From Desulfurivibrio dismutans (GTDB taxonomy: Bacteria; Desulfobacterota; Desulfobulbia; Desulfobulbales; Desulfurivibrionaceae): DNA of 64,000 nt. Position 1 is the stretch's first letter. Each line of letters starts with the position of its first letter. The translations under genes were made by a program, and so were the position numbers. This document shows positions 44,855 to 53,693 of the stretch, piece by piece. The notes under the pieces were generated by a model, which saw nothing but the letters and a program-made list of their open reading frames with translations, was not told the DNA's origin and searched no databases. The DNA is taken from contig NZ_JARGDQ010000004.1 in the NCBI RefSeq assembly GCF_029210385.1, positions 1 through 64,000 on the forward strand, in the 5' to 3' direction.

Positions 44855-44915
44855 GGCTTGTTGATGATTTTGTTATTTATAACCGCTTAAATCATTTATC
44901 TTTGGAGGGGACGAG

Positions 44916-45329
44916 ATGCGTAGATTCATGTTGTCTGTTGGGAAACCGTTGTGTCTGGTTTTGTTGTTTTCCTTCGTGCTGCTTGATCTGAGTATTCATT
45001 CCGCACAGGCCGGGATGATCGGTACGGAAACTGTTATCGAGGCCCGGGCGGCCGAGGTCTCCCGTGAGCGGGTGGCGGAATTCCTGGAGCGCGATGATGT
45101 TCGGCGGGCCCTGGTCAGGCAGGGGGTGGCTCCGCTGGAGGCGCAAAAACGGGTGGCGGCCCTGTCTGATGCCGAGGTTAACCAGATTGCCCAGGAACTG
45201 GAGCAGTTGCCCGCCGGGGCAGGCATAGGCAGTATAATCGGGGCGGCGGTGTTTGTCTTTCTGGTGCTGCTGGTAACCGATATTCTTGGTTTTACCGAGG
45301 TTTTTCCTTTTGTCAATCCCGTCAGGTGA
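44916..45329 (+). CDS. PA2779-family protein
   Basis: This 137-residue protein has an N-terminal signal/anchor helix (LCLVLLFSFVLLDLSIHSAQA), a helical middle (RERVAEFLERDDVRRALVRQGVAP, then KRVAALSDAEVNQIAQELEQLPAG) and a C-terminal membrane helix (GIGSIIGAAVFVFLVLLVTDILG). It is named after P. aeruginosa PA2779 and is nearly always encoded before a PA2778-type peptidase, as here, with overlapping frames. Function unknown. RBS GGAGGGG. Confidence 0.85.
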   Translation: MRRFMLSVGKPLCLVLLFSFVLLDLSIHSAQAGMIGTETVIEARAAEVSRERVAEFLERDDVRRALVRQGVAPLEAQKRVAALSDAEVNQIAQELEQLPAGAGIGSIIGAAVFVFLVLLVTDILGFTEVFPFVNPVR

Positions 45330-46293
45330 TGGCTTTTGGCTGCTTGCCGGCCTGCTGTTGGTGCCTTTGCTGTTGTCGCTGACCGGCTGTTCTCCCGCTT
45401 TTCATGAATCCCTACGGGAGCAGGTCGGCTCCGGTCGGGTGACCATTGATTCGGTTCCATTTTATCCCCAGGAAGAATATCAGTGCGGCCCGGCCGCCCT
45501 GGCCATGCTGTTGGCATGGAGCGGCCCGGAAGTATCCCCGGAGGAGCTGGTGCCGCAGGTTTATTCTCCCGCCCGGCAGGGCAGTCTGCAGCCTTCCATT
45601 GTCGCCGCAGCCCGTCGCTATGGCCGGGTGGCTTATCCGGTGAGCGGGCACGATCAACTGCTGACCGAGGTGGCGGCCGGGAATCCGGTGCTGGTACTGA
45701 AAAATCTTGGTCTGGATTGGTTCCCTCGCTGGCACTATGCAGTGGTTATCGGCTATGATCGTGAACAGGAAGTGGTTTATCTGCACTCCGGCAGCCGGCC
45801 GGATAAAGCGGTATCAGCCCGGGTGTTTGCCAACACCTGGCAGCGTGGCGGCGCCTGGGGGCTGCTGGTTTTGCCGCCGGATAAGCTGCCGGTGACGGCG
45901 GCGGAAGAACCATGGCTGGCGGCGGTGCTGGGGCTGGAACGGGCCGAACAGTGGCAGGCCGCCACCGAAGCCTATGAGACGGCCCTGCGGCGCTGGCCGG
46001 ACAGTGTGGTAGCCTGGATGGGGCTGGGCAACAGCCGCTATGCCCTGGCGGATTATCCCGCCGCGATTCCGGCCTTCAGGCAGGCTGTCGCCCTGGCACC
46101 CGATTTTGTCCCGGCCCGCAATAATCTTGCCTTGAGCCTGGCCGCCGCCGGGTATTTTGCGGAAGCACTGGCTCTGATAGGCCGGGCCATCCACCAGGGA
46201 GATGGCTGGCTTGAGCAATTAAGCCAGACCCGGCGGGAAATCCTGACTCTTCAGCAGCGCCATATCGAAGGGGATACTGGTATCAGGGAATAA
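45286..46293 (+). CDS. PA2778-family cysteine peptidase with TPRs
   Basis: This is a lipoprotein-like protein (LLVPLLLSLTGC lipobox) with a C39-like peptidase domain: FYPQEEYQCGPAALAMLLAWSG holds the catalytic Cys and WHYAVVIGYD the catalytic His. C-terminal TPRs follow (WQAATEAYETALRRWPDSV, then PAAIPAFRQAVALAPDFV). It probably acts at the membrane with the PA2779-like protein. Starts at TTG 45286 or TTG 45310 overlap the upstream gene. Substrate unknown. Confidence 0.85.
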   Translation: MVLPRFFLLSIPSGDGFWLLAGLLLVPLLLSLTGCSPAFHESLREQVGSGRVTIDSVPFYPQEEYQCGPAALAMLLAWSGPEVSPEELVPQVYSPARQGSLQPSIVAAARRYGRVAYPVSGHDQLLTEVAAGNPVLVLKNLGLDWFPRWHYAVVIGYDREQEVVYLHSGSRPDKAVSARVFANTWQRGGAWGLLVLPPDKLPVTAAEEPWLAAVLGLERAEQWQAATEAYETALRRWPDSVVAWMGLGNSRYALADYPAAIPAFRQAVALAPDFVPARNNLALSLAAAGYFAEALALIGRAIHQGDGWLEQLSQTRREILTLQQRHIEGDTGIRE

Positions 46294-46401
46294 TGACCAA
46301 GTGACGGGCAAAACGTCGGATGCTGCTCCTCGTTCCGTCGGAGCAGCGGTAAGCACTGGCCGTTGTACCCCTGGAAATTTATATCGGGAGGTAAGCCACG
46401 C

Positions 46402-46902
46402 ATGAATTTTTGGCCGCTGACCATCCTGTTGCTGCTGTTCTGGGTGTTGCTTACCGGTTCCCTGGCCTGGTTCAATTTGTTCCTTGGGTTGCTGCTGTCC
46501 CTAGGGCTGGGTTATTGGGCCGTCCGTTTTCTTTGGGGGCGGACGTCGCCCCTGCCGACTTTTCGTCGCCTTATTGCCCTGCCGGCTTATTTTTTGGTAC
46601 TGCTGGGGCTGATCGTGGTCGCTTCCTGCCAGGTGGCCCGGCTGGTCCTCAACCCCCGCCTGCCGGTGGCGCCGCAGTTTATTCGCTACCGGATGGGGTT
46701 GCGCGGAGAGGCGGCGCGGGTGGCCTTTGCCAACTCCATCAGCCTGACCCCCGGCGCCCATACGGTGGATATGGAGGATGATCTCCTGGTAATCCACTGC
46801 CTGGCCCCGGCCTTTGCCCGCGAGCTGGCCAGCGGTCGGCTGGAGCGGCGGGTGGCGGTGGCCTTTGAGCCGGAAAGCACCTTAAAGCCGGAGAGCGAGT
46901 GA
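46402..46902 (+). CDS. mnhE: Mrp-type antiporter subunit E
   Basis: This 166-residue MnhE/MrpE protein has two or three hydrophobic segments, LASCQVARLVLNPRLP and the conserved VAFANSISLTPGAHTV, then HCLAP. MrpE is a small accessory subunit of the multisubunit Na+(cation)/H+ antiporter. It is the first gene of a ten-gene operon, with GGGAGGT before the ATG at 46402. The overlap with mnhF is ATGA. Confidence 0.9.
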   Translation: MNFWPLTILLLLFWVLLTGSLAWFNLFLGLLLSLGLGYWAVRFLWGRTSPLPTFRRLIALPAYFLVLLGLIVVASCQVARLVLNPRLPVAPQFIRYRMGLRGEAARVAFANSISLTPGAHTVDMEDDLLVIHCLAPAFARELASGRLERRVAVAFEPESTLKPESE

Positions 46903-47195
46903 TGACGGCGTTCTTCTGGGCCCTGGCAATTTTTCTGCTGCTCAATGCCTTTCTTTGCCTGTGGCGGGCCTGGGCCGGTCCCTCGGTGGGGGATCGGCTG
47001 CTGGCGATGAACGTTATCGGCACCAAGACCCTGGTGGTGCTGGTGATCCTGGGGGTGGTGGCCGGCGGCGGGCTTTTCCTTGATGTGGCCCTGATCTACG
47101 GCCTGCTCAACTTCGTCATCACCGTGGCCGCCGGCCGTTTCCTGGAAACCGGGCGCCTGTCGCAAGAAGAAGGCCGATGGGGGGGCGCGCCATGA
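46899..47195 (+). CDS. mnhF: Mrp-type antiporter subunit F
   Basis: This 98-residue MnhF/MrpF protein has three helices. LWRAWAGPSVGDRLLAMNVIGTKTLVVL is the conserved GPSxxDRxxA-type motif and FLDVALIYGLLNFV the second. It is coupled at both ends by ATGA overlaps (mnhE and mnhG). It forms part of the membrane core of the cation/proton antiporter. Confidence 0.92.
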   Translation: MMTAFFWALAIFLLLNAFLCLWRAWAGPSVGDRLLAMNVIGTKTLVVLVILGVVAGGGLFLDVALIYGLLNFVITVAAGRFLETGRLSQEEGRWGGAP

Positions 47196-47725
47196 CCTTC
47201 CTGCCATCCGCCATCACCCCGCTTGCTCTGTTGATTCTCTGCCTGGCCATCTTCGGGGCCGCCTTCTTCCTGGTGGGCACCATCGGGCTGCTGCGGCTGC
47301 CGGATTTTTTCTGCCGGGTGCACGCCGCCACCAAATGCGACACCCTGGGCGCCGGCGCCGTGCTGCTGGCCATGGCGCTGTTCAGCGGCTGGGGTGTCGA
47401 TGCGGCCAAGATCATCGCCTTGCTGCTGCTGGTCCTGATCTACAGCCCCACCTGCGGTCACGCCCTGGCCCGCGCCTCCTACCGTACCGGGGTAAACGTT
47501 CAGCAGTACCGCACCTTCGGGCGATCAGCCAGGCTTGCGTGCAGGGGGCACGCGGCGCCTGGCTGCTTGCCCGAATCTACGGCGCTGATGAACGTTTACA
47601 GCCCGTTAAGTCGGCAGGATGCCGAGATGCCTCGGCCGGAATCGCCGTGTGATACCCTTTGCGGCCCCCACCCCGCAGCCAAGAGGCACGGCCCTGAACA
47701 AGGTTGCGGCAAGGCGAAACCATGA
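47192..47725 (+). CDS. mnhG: Mrp-type antiporter subunit G with a repeat-derived tail
   Basis: Residues 1-100 are a normal MnhG/MrpG (ALLILCLAIFGAAFFLVGTIGLLRLPDFFCRVHAATKCDTLG, then SPTCGHALARAS), with three helices. The next 36 codons (47492-47599) are a palindromic element, and a further 42 codons run to 47725. MrpG proteins are usually 95-125 residues, so about 77 residues are added. The stop overlaps the next ATG, so coupling is preserved. Confidence 0.88.
   Translation: MTFLPSAITPLALLILCLAIFGAAFFLVGTIGLLRLPDFFCRVHAATKCDTLGAGAVLLAMALFSGWGVDAAKIIALLLLVLIYSPTCGHALARASYRTGVNVQQYRTFGRSARLACRGHAAPGCLPESTALMNVYSPLSRQDAEMPRPESPCDTLCGPHPAAKRHGPEQGCGKAKP
47492..47599. repeat. 108-bp palindromic element inside mnhG
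   Basis: The left end GTAAACGTTCAGCAG (47492-47506) pairs with CTGATGAACGTTTAC (47585-47599). The inner GGGCGATCAGCCAGG pairs with CCTGGCTGCTTGCCC. The 108-bp length equals exactly 36 codons, so the host frame is kept. It is the same element as at 29618-29721, in the opposite orientation. Confidence 0.9.
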
Positions 47726-47964
47726 GTGAACTGTTCGATCTGGTGCTGCTGGCTTTGTTGATCACCATCGCGCTGCTGGTGGTGCGGGCGCGGGATCTGC
47801 TGGTGGCCGCCATCATCTTTTCCGGCTACGGTCTGGGGCTGTGTCTGCTCTGGTTGCACCGGGGCGCCCCCGATGTGGCCATGGCCGAGGCGGCGGTGGG
47901 GGCCGGGGTGACCACGGTGCTCTTCCTGGTGGCCATCGGGGTGACGGGAAGGAAGGAGAAATGA
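47722..47964 (+). CDS. DUF4040/MbhD-like subunit
   Basis: This 80-residue protein has two or three helices: LALLITIALLVVRARDLLVAAIIFSGYGLGLCLLWLH, then GAPDVAMAEAAVGAGVTTVLFLVAIG. It matches the DUF4040/MbhD domain that in standard Mrp complexes forms part of the C-terminal region of MrpA; here it is a separate gene, as in Mbh hydrogenases. It is coupled to mnhG and the next gene by overlaps. Confidence 0.88.
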   Translation: MSELFDLVLLALLITIALLVVRARDLLVAAIIFSGYGLGLCLLWLHRGAPDVAMAEAAVGAGVTTVLFLVAIGVTGRKEK

Positions 47965-48701
47965 AAAAGCCCCTGGTGATTGCCCTGCTTATCCTGCTGG
48001 CCCTGGCGCTGCTGGCGGCCATGGCGGAACTGCCGGCGGTGGGCCAGGCCGACGCCCCAGTGCATACCCATGTTTCGGCCCGTTATATTGAGCAGGGCGA
48101 GGCGGAAACCGGAGCCCACAACCTGGTCACCGCGGTACTGCTCAACTACCGGGGCATGGACACCTTCGGCGAGGTGCTGGTGCTCTTCACCGCTTTGTGC
48201 GCCGGCTTTGCCGTGCTGCTGGCCGCCGCCCGGAACGGCAACAAACACTACCGCCAGCCGCCGGCACCGCAAGAATCCGGCGCGGTCCCGGTAATCGCCG
48301 TCAGCCCGGTGGTTTCCTTCGTGGTCAGGCTGCTGGCCCCCTTTATCGCCCTCTTTGCCGCCTACGTGATCCTCAAGGGGCACCTCTCGCCGGGGGGCGG
48401 TTTCCAGGGGGGGATGATCCTGGGGGCACTGTTCATCGCCCTGACCCTGGTGCTGGGCAAGCAATACAGCGCCCGGCTGCTGCCCGTTGCCTGGCGGCCC
48501 TGGCTCTACGCCCTGGCTCCCGCCGCCTTCCTGGTGGTGGGAATGATCGGGCTGCAGCTCACCGGTTATTTCCTCGGCTACCCGCAGGAACCGGCCTGGC
48601 ACGGGGTGCGGGAGGCCATGATGGTGACCCTGGAGATCGCCATCGGGGTGGGCGGGGCGGTGTTGGTGGCCTCGCTCTTCCTGGCCCTGGAGAGTGACTG
48701 A
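47961..48701 (+). CDS. mnhB: MbhE/MnhB fusion subunit
   Basis: This 246-residue protein fuses an N-terminal MbhE-like part (about 1-95: HVSARYIEQGEAETGAHNLVTAVLLNYRGMDTFGEVLVL) to a C-terminal MnhB domain (about 115-245: LLAPFIALFAAYVILKGHLSPGGGFQGGMILGALF). In canonical MrpA these pieces follow the antiporter module; here they are a stand-alone gene, so MrpA is split. GGAAGGAGAA precedes the ATG at 47961. Confidence 0.9.
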   Translation: MKKPLVIALLILLALALLAAMAELPAVGQADAPVHTHVSARYIEQGEAETGAHNLVTAVLLNYRGMDTFGEVLVLFTALCAGFAVLLAAARNGNKHYRQPPAPQESGAVPVIAVSPVVSFVVRLLAPFIALFAAYVILKGHLSPGGGFQGGMILGALFIALTLVLGKQYSARLLPVAWRPWLYALAPAAFLVVGMIGLQLTGYFLGYPQEPAWHGVREAMMVTLEIAIGVGGAVLVASLFLALESD

Positions 48702-49066
48702 TGCTGCCGGAAATGCTCCTGGAACTCAGGCCCAACCTGGACTACGCGGCGGTGGTGGTGCTGTTCTGCATCGGCCTCTATGCGGTGATCGTCAAGAACA
48801 ACCTGATCAAGAAGCTGCTGGGGCTCAATATCATGGAGACCGCCGTTTTTGCCTTCATCGTCACCTCGGGGATGGTGGAGGGGGGAGCGCCGCCGGTCCT
48901 GGGGCCGGGGGTGATGCCGCCGTTGGCCAGCCCCTTGCCCCACGCCCTGATCCTCACCGGCATCGTGGTCGCCCTGGCAACCACCGCCCTGGCCCTGGCC
49001 CTGATCATTCGGATCTACTTGCAGCACGGCACCATCGAGGCCGACCAACTGCGGGAGCTGGACTAG
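48701..49066 (+). CDS. mnhC: Mrp-type antiporter subunit C
   Basis: This 121-residue NuoK/MnhC-like protein has three helices. VVVLFCIGLYAVIVKNNLIKKLLGLNIMETAVFAF is the family core and PLPHALILTGIVVALATTALALALIIRIY the end. It starts on the stop of the upstream gene (TGATG). It corresponds to NuoK of complex I and links the antiporter modules. Confidence 0.92.
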   Translation: MLPEMLLELRPNLDYAAVVVLFCIGLYAVIVKNNLIKKLLGLNIMETAVFAFIVTSGMVEGGAPPVLGPGVMPPLASPLPHALILTGIVVALATTALALALIIRIYLQHGTIEADQLRELD

Positions 49067-50590
49067 ATGGCGGCGGCGTTGACGGTTTCCTGGTCGGCTT
49101 TGGCGGCCTGGCCCCACTGGCTGATCGTGCTGATTCTGCTGCCTCTGGGCGGGGCGGTGCTGACCCCGGCTTTGTACGCCCTGCAACGGCGGCTGGTGCC
49201 CTGGTGGGCGCTGCTGGTGGCCGGCCTGACGGCGCTGACGGTGCTGCCCCTGCTCTGGCGCCTGGCCCACGAAGGCCCCTTCAGCTACCTGCCCGGCGGC
49301 TGGGCCCGGCCCTACGGGGTGGAACTGCGGTTTGACGAATTTGCCGCCTTGCTGGCGGCGGCGGTGGCCCTGCTGGCCCCGCCGGTGCTGCTTTTCTCCC
49401 GCCGATACGCGGCCCGGGCGGTGCCGGCCGGCCGTCTGCCCTTTTACTACACCCTGCTGCTGCTCAACTTGGGTGGCCTGCTGGGGCTGGCGATCACCGC
49501 CGATCTCTTTAACCTCTTTGTCTTCCTGGAGGTGGTCTCCCTGTCCGCCTACGCCCTGGTGGCGGTGGGCGGCCGGCCGGTGGCGGAGCTGGCCGCCTTC
49601 AAGTACCTGCTGATGGGGGCCATCTCCTCGCTGCTGATTCTGCTGGCGGTGGGAATACTATTTGCCCTGACCGGTTCCCTCAACATGGCGGATGTGGCCC
49701 AGCGGTTGCCCGCGCTGGCAACCCCCGCCGCTCTGACCCTGGCTGCCGCCGCCCTGCTGGTGGGCTTTATGCTCAAGGCGGCACTTTTCCCTCTCCACAA
49801 CTGGCTGCCCGAGGCCCACGCCAGCGCCCCGGGGGCGGTCAGCGCGGTGCTCTCCGGGCTGGTGGTCAAAGCGGGGATCATCGGCCTGGTGCGAACCTAC
49901 CAGCTTTTTGCCGGGGTCGAGCTGCTGGATACGGCAAACCTGGGCGCCATCCTGGTCTGGCTGGGCGCCGCCTCGGTGGTGATGGGTTCCTTTTTCGCCG
50001 TCTTTCAGCACGACCTGAAACTGATGCTGGCCTACTCCACCATCACCAATATCGGCTATATCGTCATGGGCTGGGCCCTGGCCTCCCCCCAGGCGATGCT
50101 GGGCGCCTCCCTGCACCTGTTCAACCACGCCCTGATCAAGACCACCCTTTTTCTGGCCGCCGGCGCCTTGATTTATCGCACCGGCCTGCGTACCCTGGAA
50201 GAACTGCGGGGGATCGGGCGGACCATGCCGCTCAATTGCGCCGCCCTGGCCCTGGGCGCCCTGGCCATTGTCGGGGTGCCGCCCACCGCCGGTTTTGTCG
50301 GCAAGTGGTTCATCGCCCTGGGCGCCTTGCAGGCCGGCCGCCCCTTTTTCGCCCTGGTGGTGGTCTTCGGCGCCCTGCTAGCCGCTGTTTATTACGTGCG
50401 GATCATCAACGCCTTCTACTTTCGGGAGCCGGAACAAAAGGCGGTGGTCACCGCCCGCGAAGTGCCCTGGTCCATGCTGGCCCCGGTCCTGCTGCTGGCC
50501 CTGCTCTGCCTGGGCATCGGCCTGCTGGCCCGCCTGCCGGTGGAGTTTCTTGAGCCGGCGGTGGCCCGCCTGCTCGATGGGAGGAGTTAA
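49067..50590 (+). CDS. mnhD: Antiporter-like subunit MrpD, copy 1
   Basis: This 507-residue proton-pumping subunit of the NuoM/MrpD family has about 14 helices: FNLFVFLEVVSLSAYALVA (the key Glu of TM5), FKYLLMGAISSLLILL, FMLKAALFPLHNWLPEAHA-type TM7 Lys and TM8 His loop, FFAVFQHDLKLMLAYSTI and GVPPTAGFVGKWF. It follows mnhC with no gap. It is the best match to a true MrpD. Confidence 0.92.
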   Translation: MAAALTVSWSALAAWPHWLIVLILLPLGGAVLTPALYALQRRLVPWWALLVAGLTALTVLPLLWRLAHEGPFSYLPGGWARPYGVELRFDEFAALLAAAVALLAPPVLLFSRRYAARAVPAGRLPFYYTLLLLNLGGLLGLAITADLFNLFVFLEVVSLSAYALVAVGGRPVAELAAFKYLLMGAISSLLILLAVGILFALTGSLNMADVAQRLPALATPAALTLAAAALLVGFMLKAALFPLHNWLPEAHASAPGAVSAVLSGLVVKAGIIGLVRTYQLFAGVELLDTANLGAILVWLGAASVVMGSFFAVFQHDLKLMLAYSTITNIGYIVMGWALASPQAMLGASLHLFNHALIKTTLFLAAGALIYRTGLRTLEELRGIGRTMPLNCAALALGALAIVGVPPTAGFVGKWFIALGALQAGRPFFALVVVFGALLAAVYYVRIINAFYFREPEQKAVVTAREVPWSMLAPVLLLALLCLGIGLLARLPVEFLEPAVARLLDGRS

Positions 50591-52101
50591 TGGAAATTGT
50601 TGATCCGCGCCCGCTGCTGGCCCTGGGGATTTCCCTGGCCTGCGCCCTGCTGGTCTTTGCCACGGGGCGTCATTACGGTCGGCGGGTGTTGTGGAGCATG
50701 GGGGCGGCCCTGCTCAAGTTCGGGGTGGTGATCTCCCTGTTGCCAGGCGCCATGGCCGGCGAGGTCTACCTTTTTCGCCTGGTGGAGTTTCCCCCCGGGG
50801 TGGGGATCGGCTTCAGGGTGGACCTGATGGGACTTTTCTTTGCCCTGGTTTCTTCCACCCTCTGGATCTTCACCACCATCTACGCCATCGGCTATATGCG
50901 GGGAGAGGCCGACCGGGCCCAGGTGCGTTTTTTCGGTTTTTTCGCCCTCTGTGTGGCCGCCACCGTGGGTATTGCCTTCGCCGAAAACCTGCTGACCCTC
51001 TTTATCTTTTACGAACTGCTCACCGTTTGCACTTATCCCCTGGTGATCCACAAGGAAACCCCGGCGGCGCTCAAGGCCGGCCGCAAATACCTGATTTACA
51101 CCCTGGGCGGCGGCGGGCTGGTGCTGCTGGGCCTGGTGCTGGTGCAGCACGCCGCCGGCACCCTGAGCTTCGGCCAAACCGGGCTGCTTGCCGCCGGGGC
51201 CCATGACGGGCCGTTGGGGGGTGGACCCTTGGGAGGCGGCCAACTGGGGTTGATCTTTGCCGTTCTGGTGTTGGGCTTCGGGGTCAAGGCGGCGGTTATG
51301 CCGCTGCATGGCTGGCTACCCAGCGCCATGGTGGCGCCGACCCCGGTGAGTGCCCTGCTGCACGCGGTGGCGGTGGTCAAGGCCGGGGCCTTCGGGATTC
51401 TGCGGGTTATTTACGATATCTTCGGGCTGGAGCTGCTGGCGCAGTTAAATTTTACCCAGGCGCTGGCCTGGCTGGCGGTGGTTTCCATCATCGGCGGCTC
51501 CCTGCTGGCCTGGCGTCAGGTTAACCTGAAGCGGCGGCTGGCCTATTCCACCGTCAGCCAGGTCTCTTACATCCTGCTGGCCGCCAGCCTGCTCAACCCG
51601 ACGGCCACGGTGGTGGCCATCATGCACCTGGCCAACCAGGGTTTCGCCAAGATCACCATGTTTTTTGTCGCCGGGGCCATCGAGCAGGGCAGCGGCAGGA
51701 CGGAAATCAACCAGCTCGACGGCATCGGCCGGCAGATGCCGTGGAGCCTGGCGGCCTTCACCGTGGCCGCCCTGAGTTTTATCGGGGTGCCGCTGCTGGC
51801 CGGGTTTCTCACCAAGTGGCTGGTGATTCTGGGTGCCCTGGAAGGTGAGGCCTGGTGGTTTGCCGCCGTCATGGTGATAAGCGGTCTGCTCAACGCCGTC
51901 TACTGGCTGCCGGTGGTTTACCGCGCCTATTTCCGGCCCGTCACCGGTGTTGTTGCCGATCCCGGCTGGCTGCTGCGGGGGCCCATTATCGCCTGCGCCG
52001 CCTTTGTGGTACTGCTGGGCACCACCGCCCATTTCCATCTGCTGCCCTTCAGCGTGGCCTCGGAGGCCGCCCGGGTGATTTGGGCGGAGGTGGCTAATTA
52101 A
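50590..52101 (+). CDS. Antiporter-like subunit, copy 2
   Basis: This 503-residue NuoL/M/MrpA-D family protein has FIFYELLTVCTYPLVIHKETPAALKAGRKYL (TM5 Glu region), VLGFGVKAAVMPLHGWLPSAM (TM7 Lys), and VNLKRRLAYSTVSQVSYILL, GVPLLAGFLTKW. The HKETPAALKA signature differs from copy 1 and is typical of stand-alone 'MrpD-like' subunits in Desulfobacterota. It overlaps the previous stop by one base. Confidence 0.9.
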   Translation: MEIVDPRPLLALGISLACALLVFATGRHYGRRVLWSMGAALLKFGVVISLLPGAMAGEVYLFRLVEFPPGVGIGFRVDLMGLFFALVSSTLWIFTTIYAIGYMRGEADRAQVRFFGFFALCVAATVGIAFAENLLTLFIFYELLTVCTYPLVIHKETPAALKAGRKYLIYTLGGGGLVLLGLVLVQHAAGTLSFGQTGLLAAGAHDGPLGGGPLGGGQLGLIFAVLVLGFGVKAAVMPLHGWLPSAMVAPTPVSALLHAVAVVKAGAFGILRVIYDIFGLELLAQLNFTQALAWLAVVSIIGGSLLAWRQVNLKRRLAYSTVSQVSYILLAASLLNPTATVVAIMHLANQGFAKITMFFVAGAIEQGSGRTEINQLDGIGRQMPWSLAAFTVAALSFIGVPLLAGFLTKWLVILGALEGEAWWFAAVMVISGLLNAVYWLPVVYRAYFRPVTGVVADPGWLLRGPIIACAAFVVLLGTTAHFHLLPFSVASEAARVIWAEVAN

Positions 52102-52168
52102 GGCGGTAACGGCGCCACTTTTTGCGGTGCTGACAACCGAGAGCAAAGTTGCGGGAAACTGGTAGATA

Positions 52169-53596
52169 ATGACTCAACCGCAGAACATACCAAAAATTCC
52201 GGCGGCGGGTTACGAGTTGCCCCTGATGCTGCTGACCGGGCTGATCATAGCGGGTTGTTGGGCCCTGATCCCCGGGGCGCTGGCCGGGCGGGCGCCGGAG
52301 TTCAGTCTGCTGCAACTGGCGCCGGGGGCCTGGCTGCTGCTGCGCATCGATCCTCTGGGGGTGCTCTTTACCGCCACCATCACCCCCCTGTGGCTGCTGG
52401 CCCTGATCTACTCCCGGGGCTATATCGGGACGGCCCACCGGGATCGCTACTACCTGGTGCTGATGCTCTCCCTGCCCCTGGCCCTGGGGGTGGCTTGGGC
52501 CGGCAACCTGTTGACCCTGCTGGTTTTTTATGAACTGCTGTCGGTGTTGTCCTACCTGCTGGTGGTCCATGAGGAGACCCCCACGGCCAAGGCTGCCGCC
52601 GCCAAGTATATTGTTTATGTCCTGGTGGGGGGCAGTTGCATCCTGCTGGGGGTGGTGCTGGTCTTTTATCTGGTGGGCGGCCAGACCTTTGCCGCCGAGC
52701 CCATGCTGCACGCCGGCTTGGGATGGGGTTACCTGACGGCGATCTTTGTTACCCTGCTGGCCGGTTTTGGGGTCAAGGCCGCCCTGGTGCCGTTGCACGG
52801 CTGGGTGCCGGACGCCCACCCGGCGGCCCCGGCGCCCTTTTCCGCCCTGCTCTCCGGAGTTCTGGTGGCCACCGGTGCTTTCGGGATTATCCGGGTAACT
52901 CACCAGGTCTTCGGGGTGGAACTGCTGCGGGAACTTGGTTTCATGCACTGGGTCTCGCCATTGGCCGCCATCGGGGTGCTGGCCGCTGCCGTGGCCGCCG
53001 CCCGCCAGGATGATCTCAAGCGGCGGCTGGCCTATTCCACCATCAGCCAGCTAGGTTACATCACCCTGGCCATCTCCCTGCTGGGCCAGGAACTGCTGGT
53101 GGGCGCCCTGTTGCATATCAGCAACCATGCGATGATGAAGGCCACCCTCTTTTTCTGCGCCGGGCTGCTGCTGCGCCGGGCCGGGGTGCGCCGGGTCAGT
53201 GAAATGGCCGGGCTGGCCCGCCGGTTGCCCTGGACCATGGCGGCCTTTACCCTGGCCGCCCTGGGGATGATTGGGGTGCCGCCGCTGGCGGGCTTTATCA
53301 GCAAGTGGGTGCTGGGCATGGGCACCCTGGCGACTGGGCAGCCGCTTTACCTGCTGGTCTTCATGGGCGGCTCGCTGCTGGCGGCCGCCTACCTGCTGCC
53401 GGTGGTGTATATCGCTTATTTCCGCGAGCCGGTAGAGGAGGAATGGAAAAATAAAGCAATCACCGAACGGGGCGCCGGCTGGATGCTGATCCCCACCCTG
53501 CTGGCGGCGGCGGCTACCGTCATATTGGGAGTGGCGGCCACCGCCCCCGGCCTCCCCCTGTCCCTGGCCCGGGTGGCGGTATCTCCTTTCTGGTAG
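52169..53596 (+). CDS. Antiporter-like subunit, copy 3
   Basis: This 475-residue paralogue is closest to copy 2: LLVFYELLSVLSYLLVVHEETPTAKAAAAKYI, GFGVKAALVPLHGWVPDAHPAAPAPFSALLSG, DDLKRRLAYSTISQLGYITL, GVPPLAGFISKW. About 13-14 helices. There is a 68-bp gap before it with no terminator and a weak RBS. Tandem duplication of a proton-channel subunit is likely. Confidence 0.9.
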   Translation: MTQPQNIPKIPAAGYELPLMLLTGLIIAGCWALIPGALAGRAPEFSLLQLAPGAWLLLRIDPLGVLFTATITPLWLLALIYSRGYIGTAHRDRYYLVLMLSLPLALGVAWAGNLLTLLVFYELLSVLSYLLVVHEETPTAKAAAAKYIVYVLVGGSCILLGVVLVFYLVGGQTFAAEPMLHAGLGWGYLTAIFVTLLAGFGVKAALVPLHGWVPDAHPAAPAPFSALLSGVLVATGAFGIIRVTHQVFGVELLRELGFMHWVSPLAAIGVLAAAVAAARQDDLKRRLAYSTISQLGYITLAISLLGQELLVGALLHISNHAMMKATLFFCAGLLLRRAGVRRVSEMAGLARRLPWTMAAFTLAALGMIGVPPLAGFISKWVLGMGTLATGQPLYLLVFMGGSLLAAAYLLPVVYIAYFREPVEEEWKNKAITERGAGWMLIPTLLAAAATVILGVAATAPGLPLSLARVAVSPFW

Positions 53597-53693
53597 GGAT
53601 ACGACATCAAAGTCGTGTGGCGCCTGGACGGGGGCCTTACGGCCTCCACCCCGTGGCCAAGGTCAAAAACTGTATAATTGAGTGTAATTGGTA

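Noticed and set aside
46322-46347. GCTGCTCC/GGAGCAGC hairpin as a terminator before mnhE
   Set aside because: Perfect 8-bp stem but no T-run, so termination is not supported.
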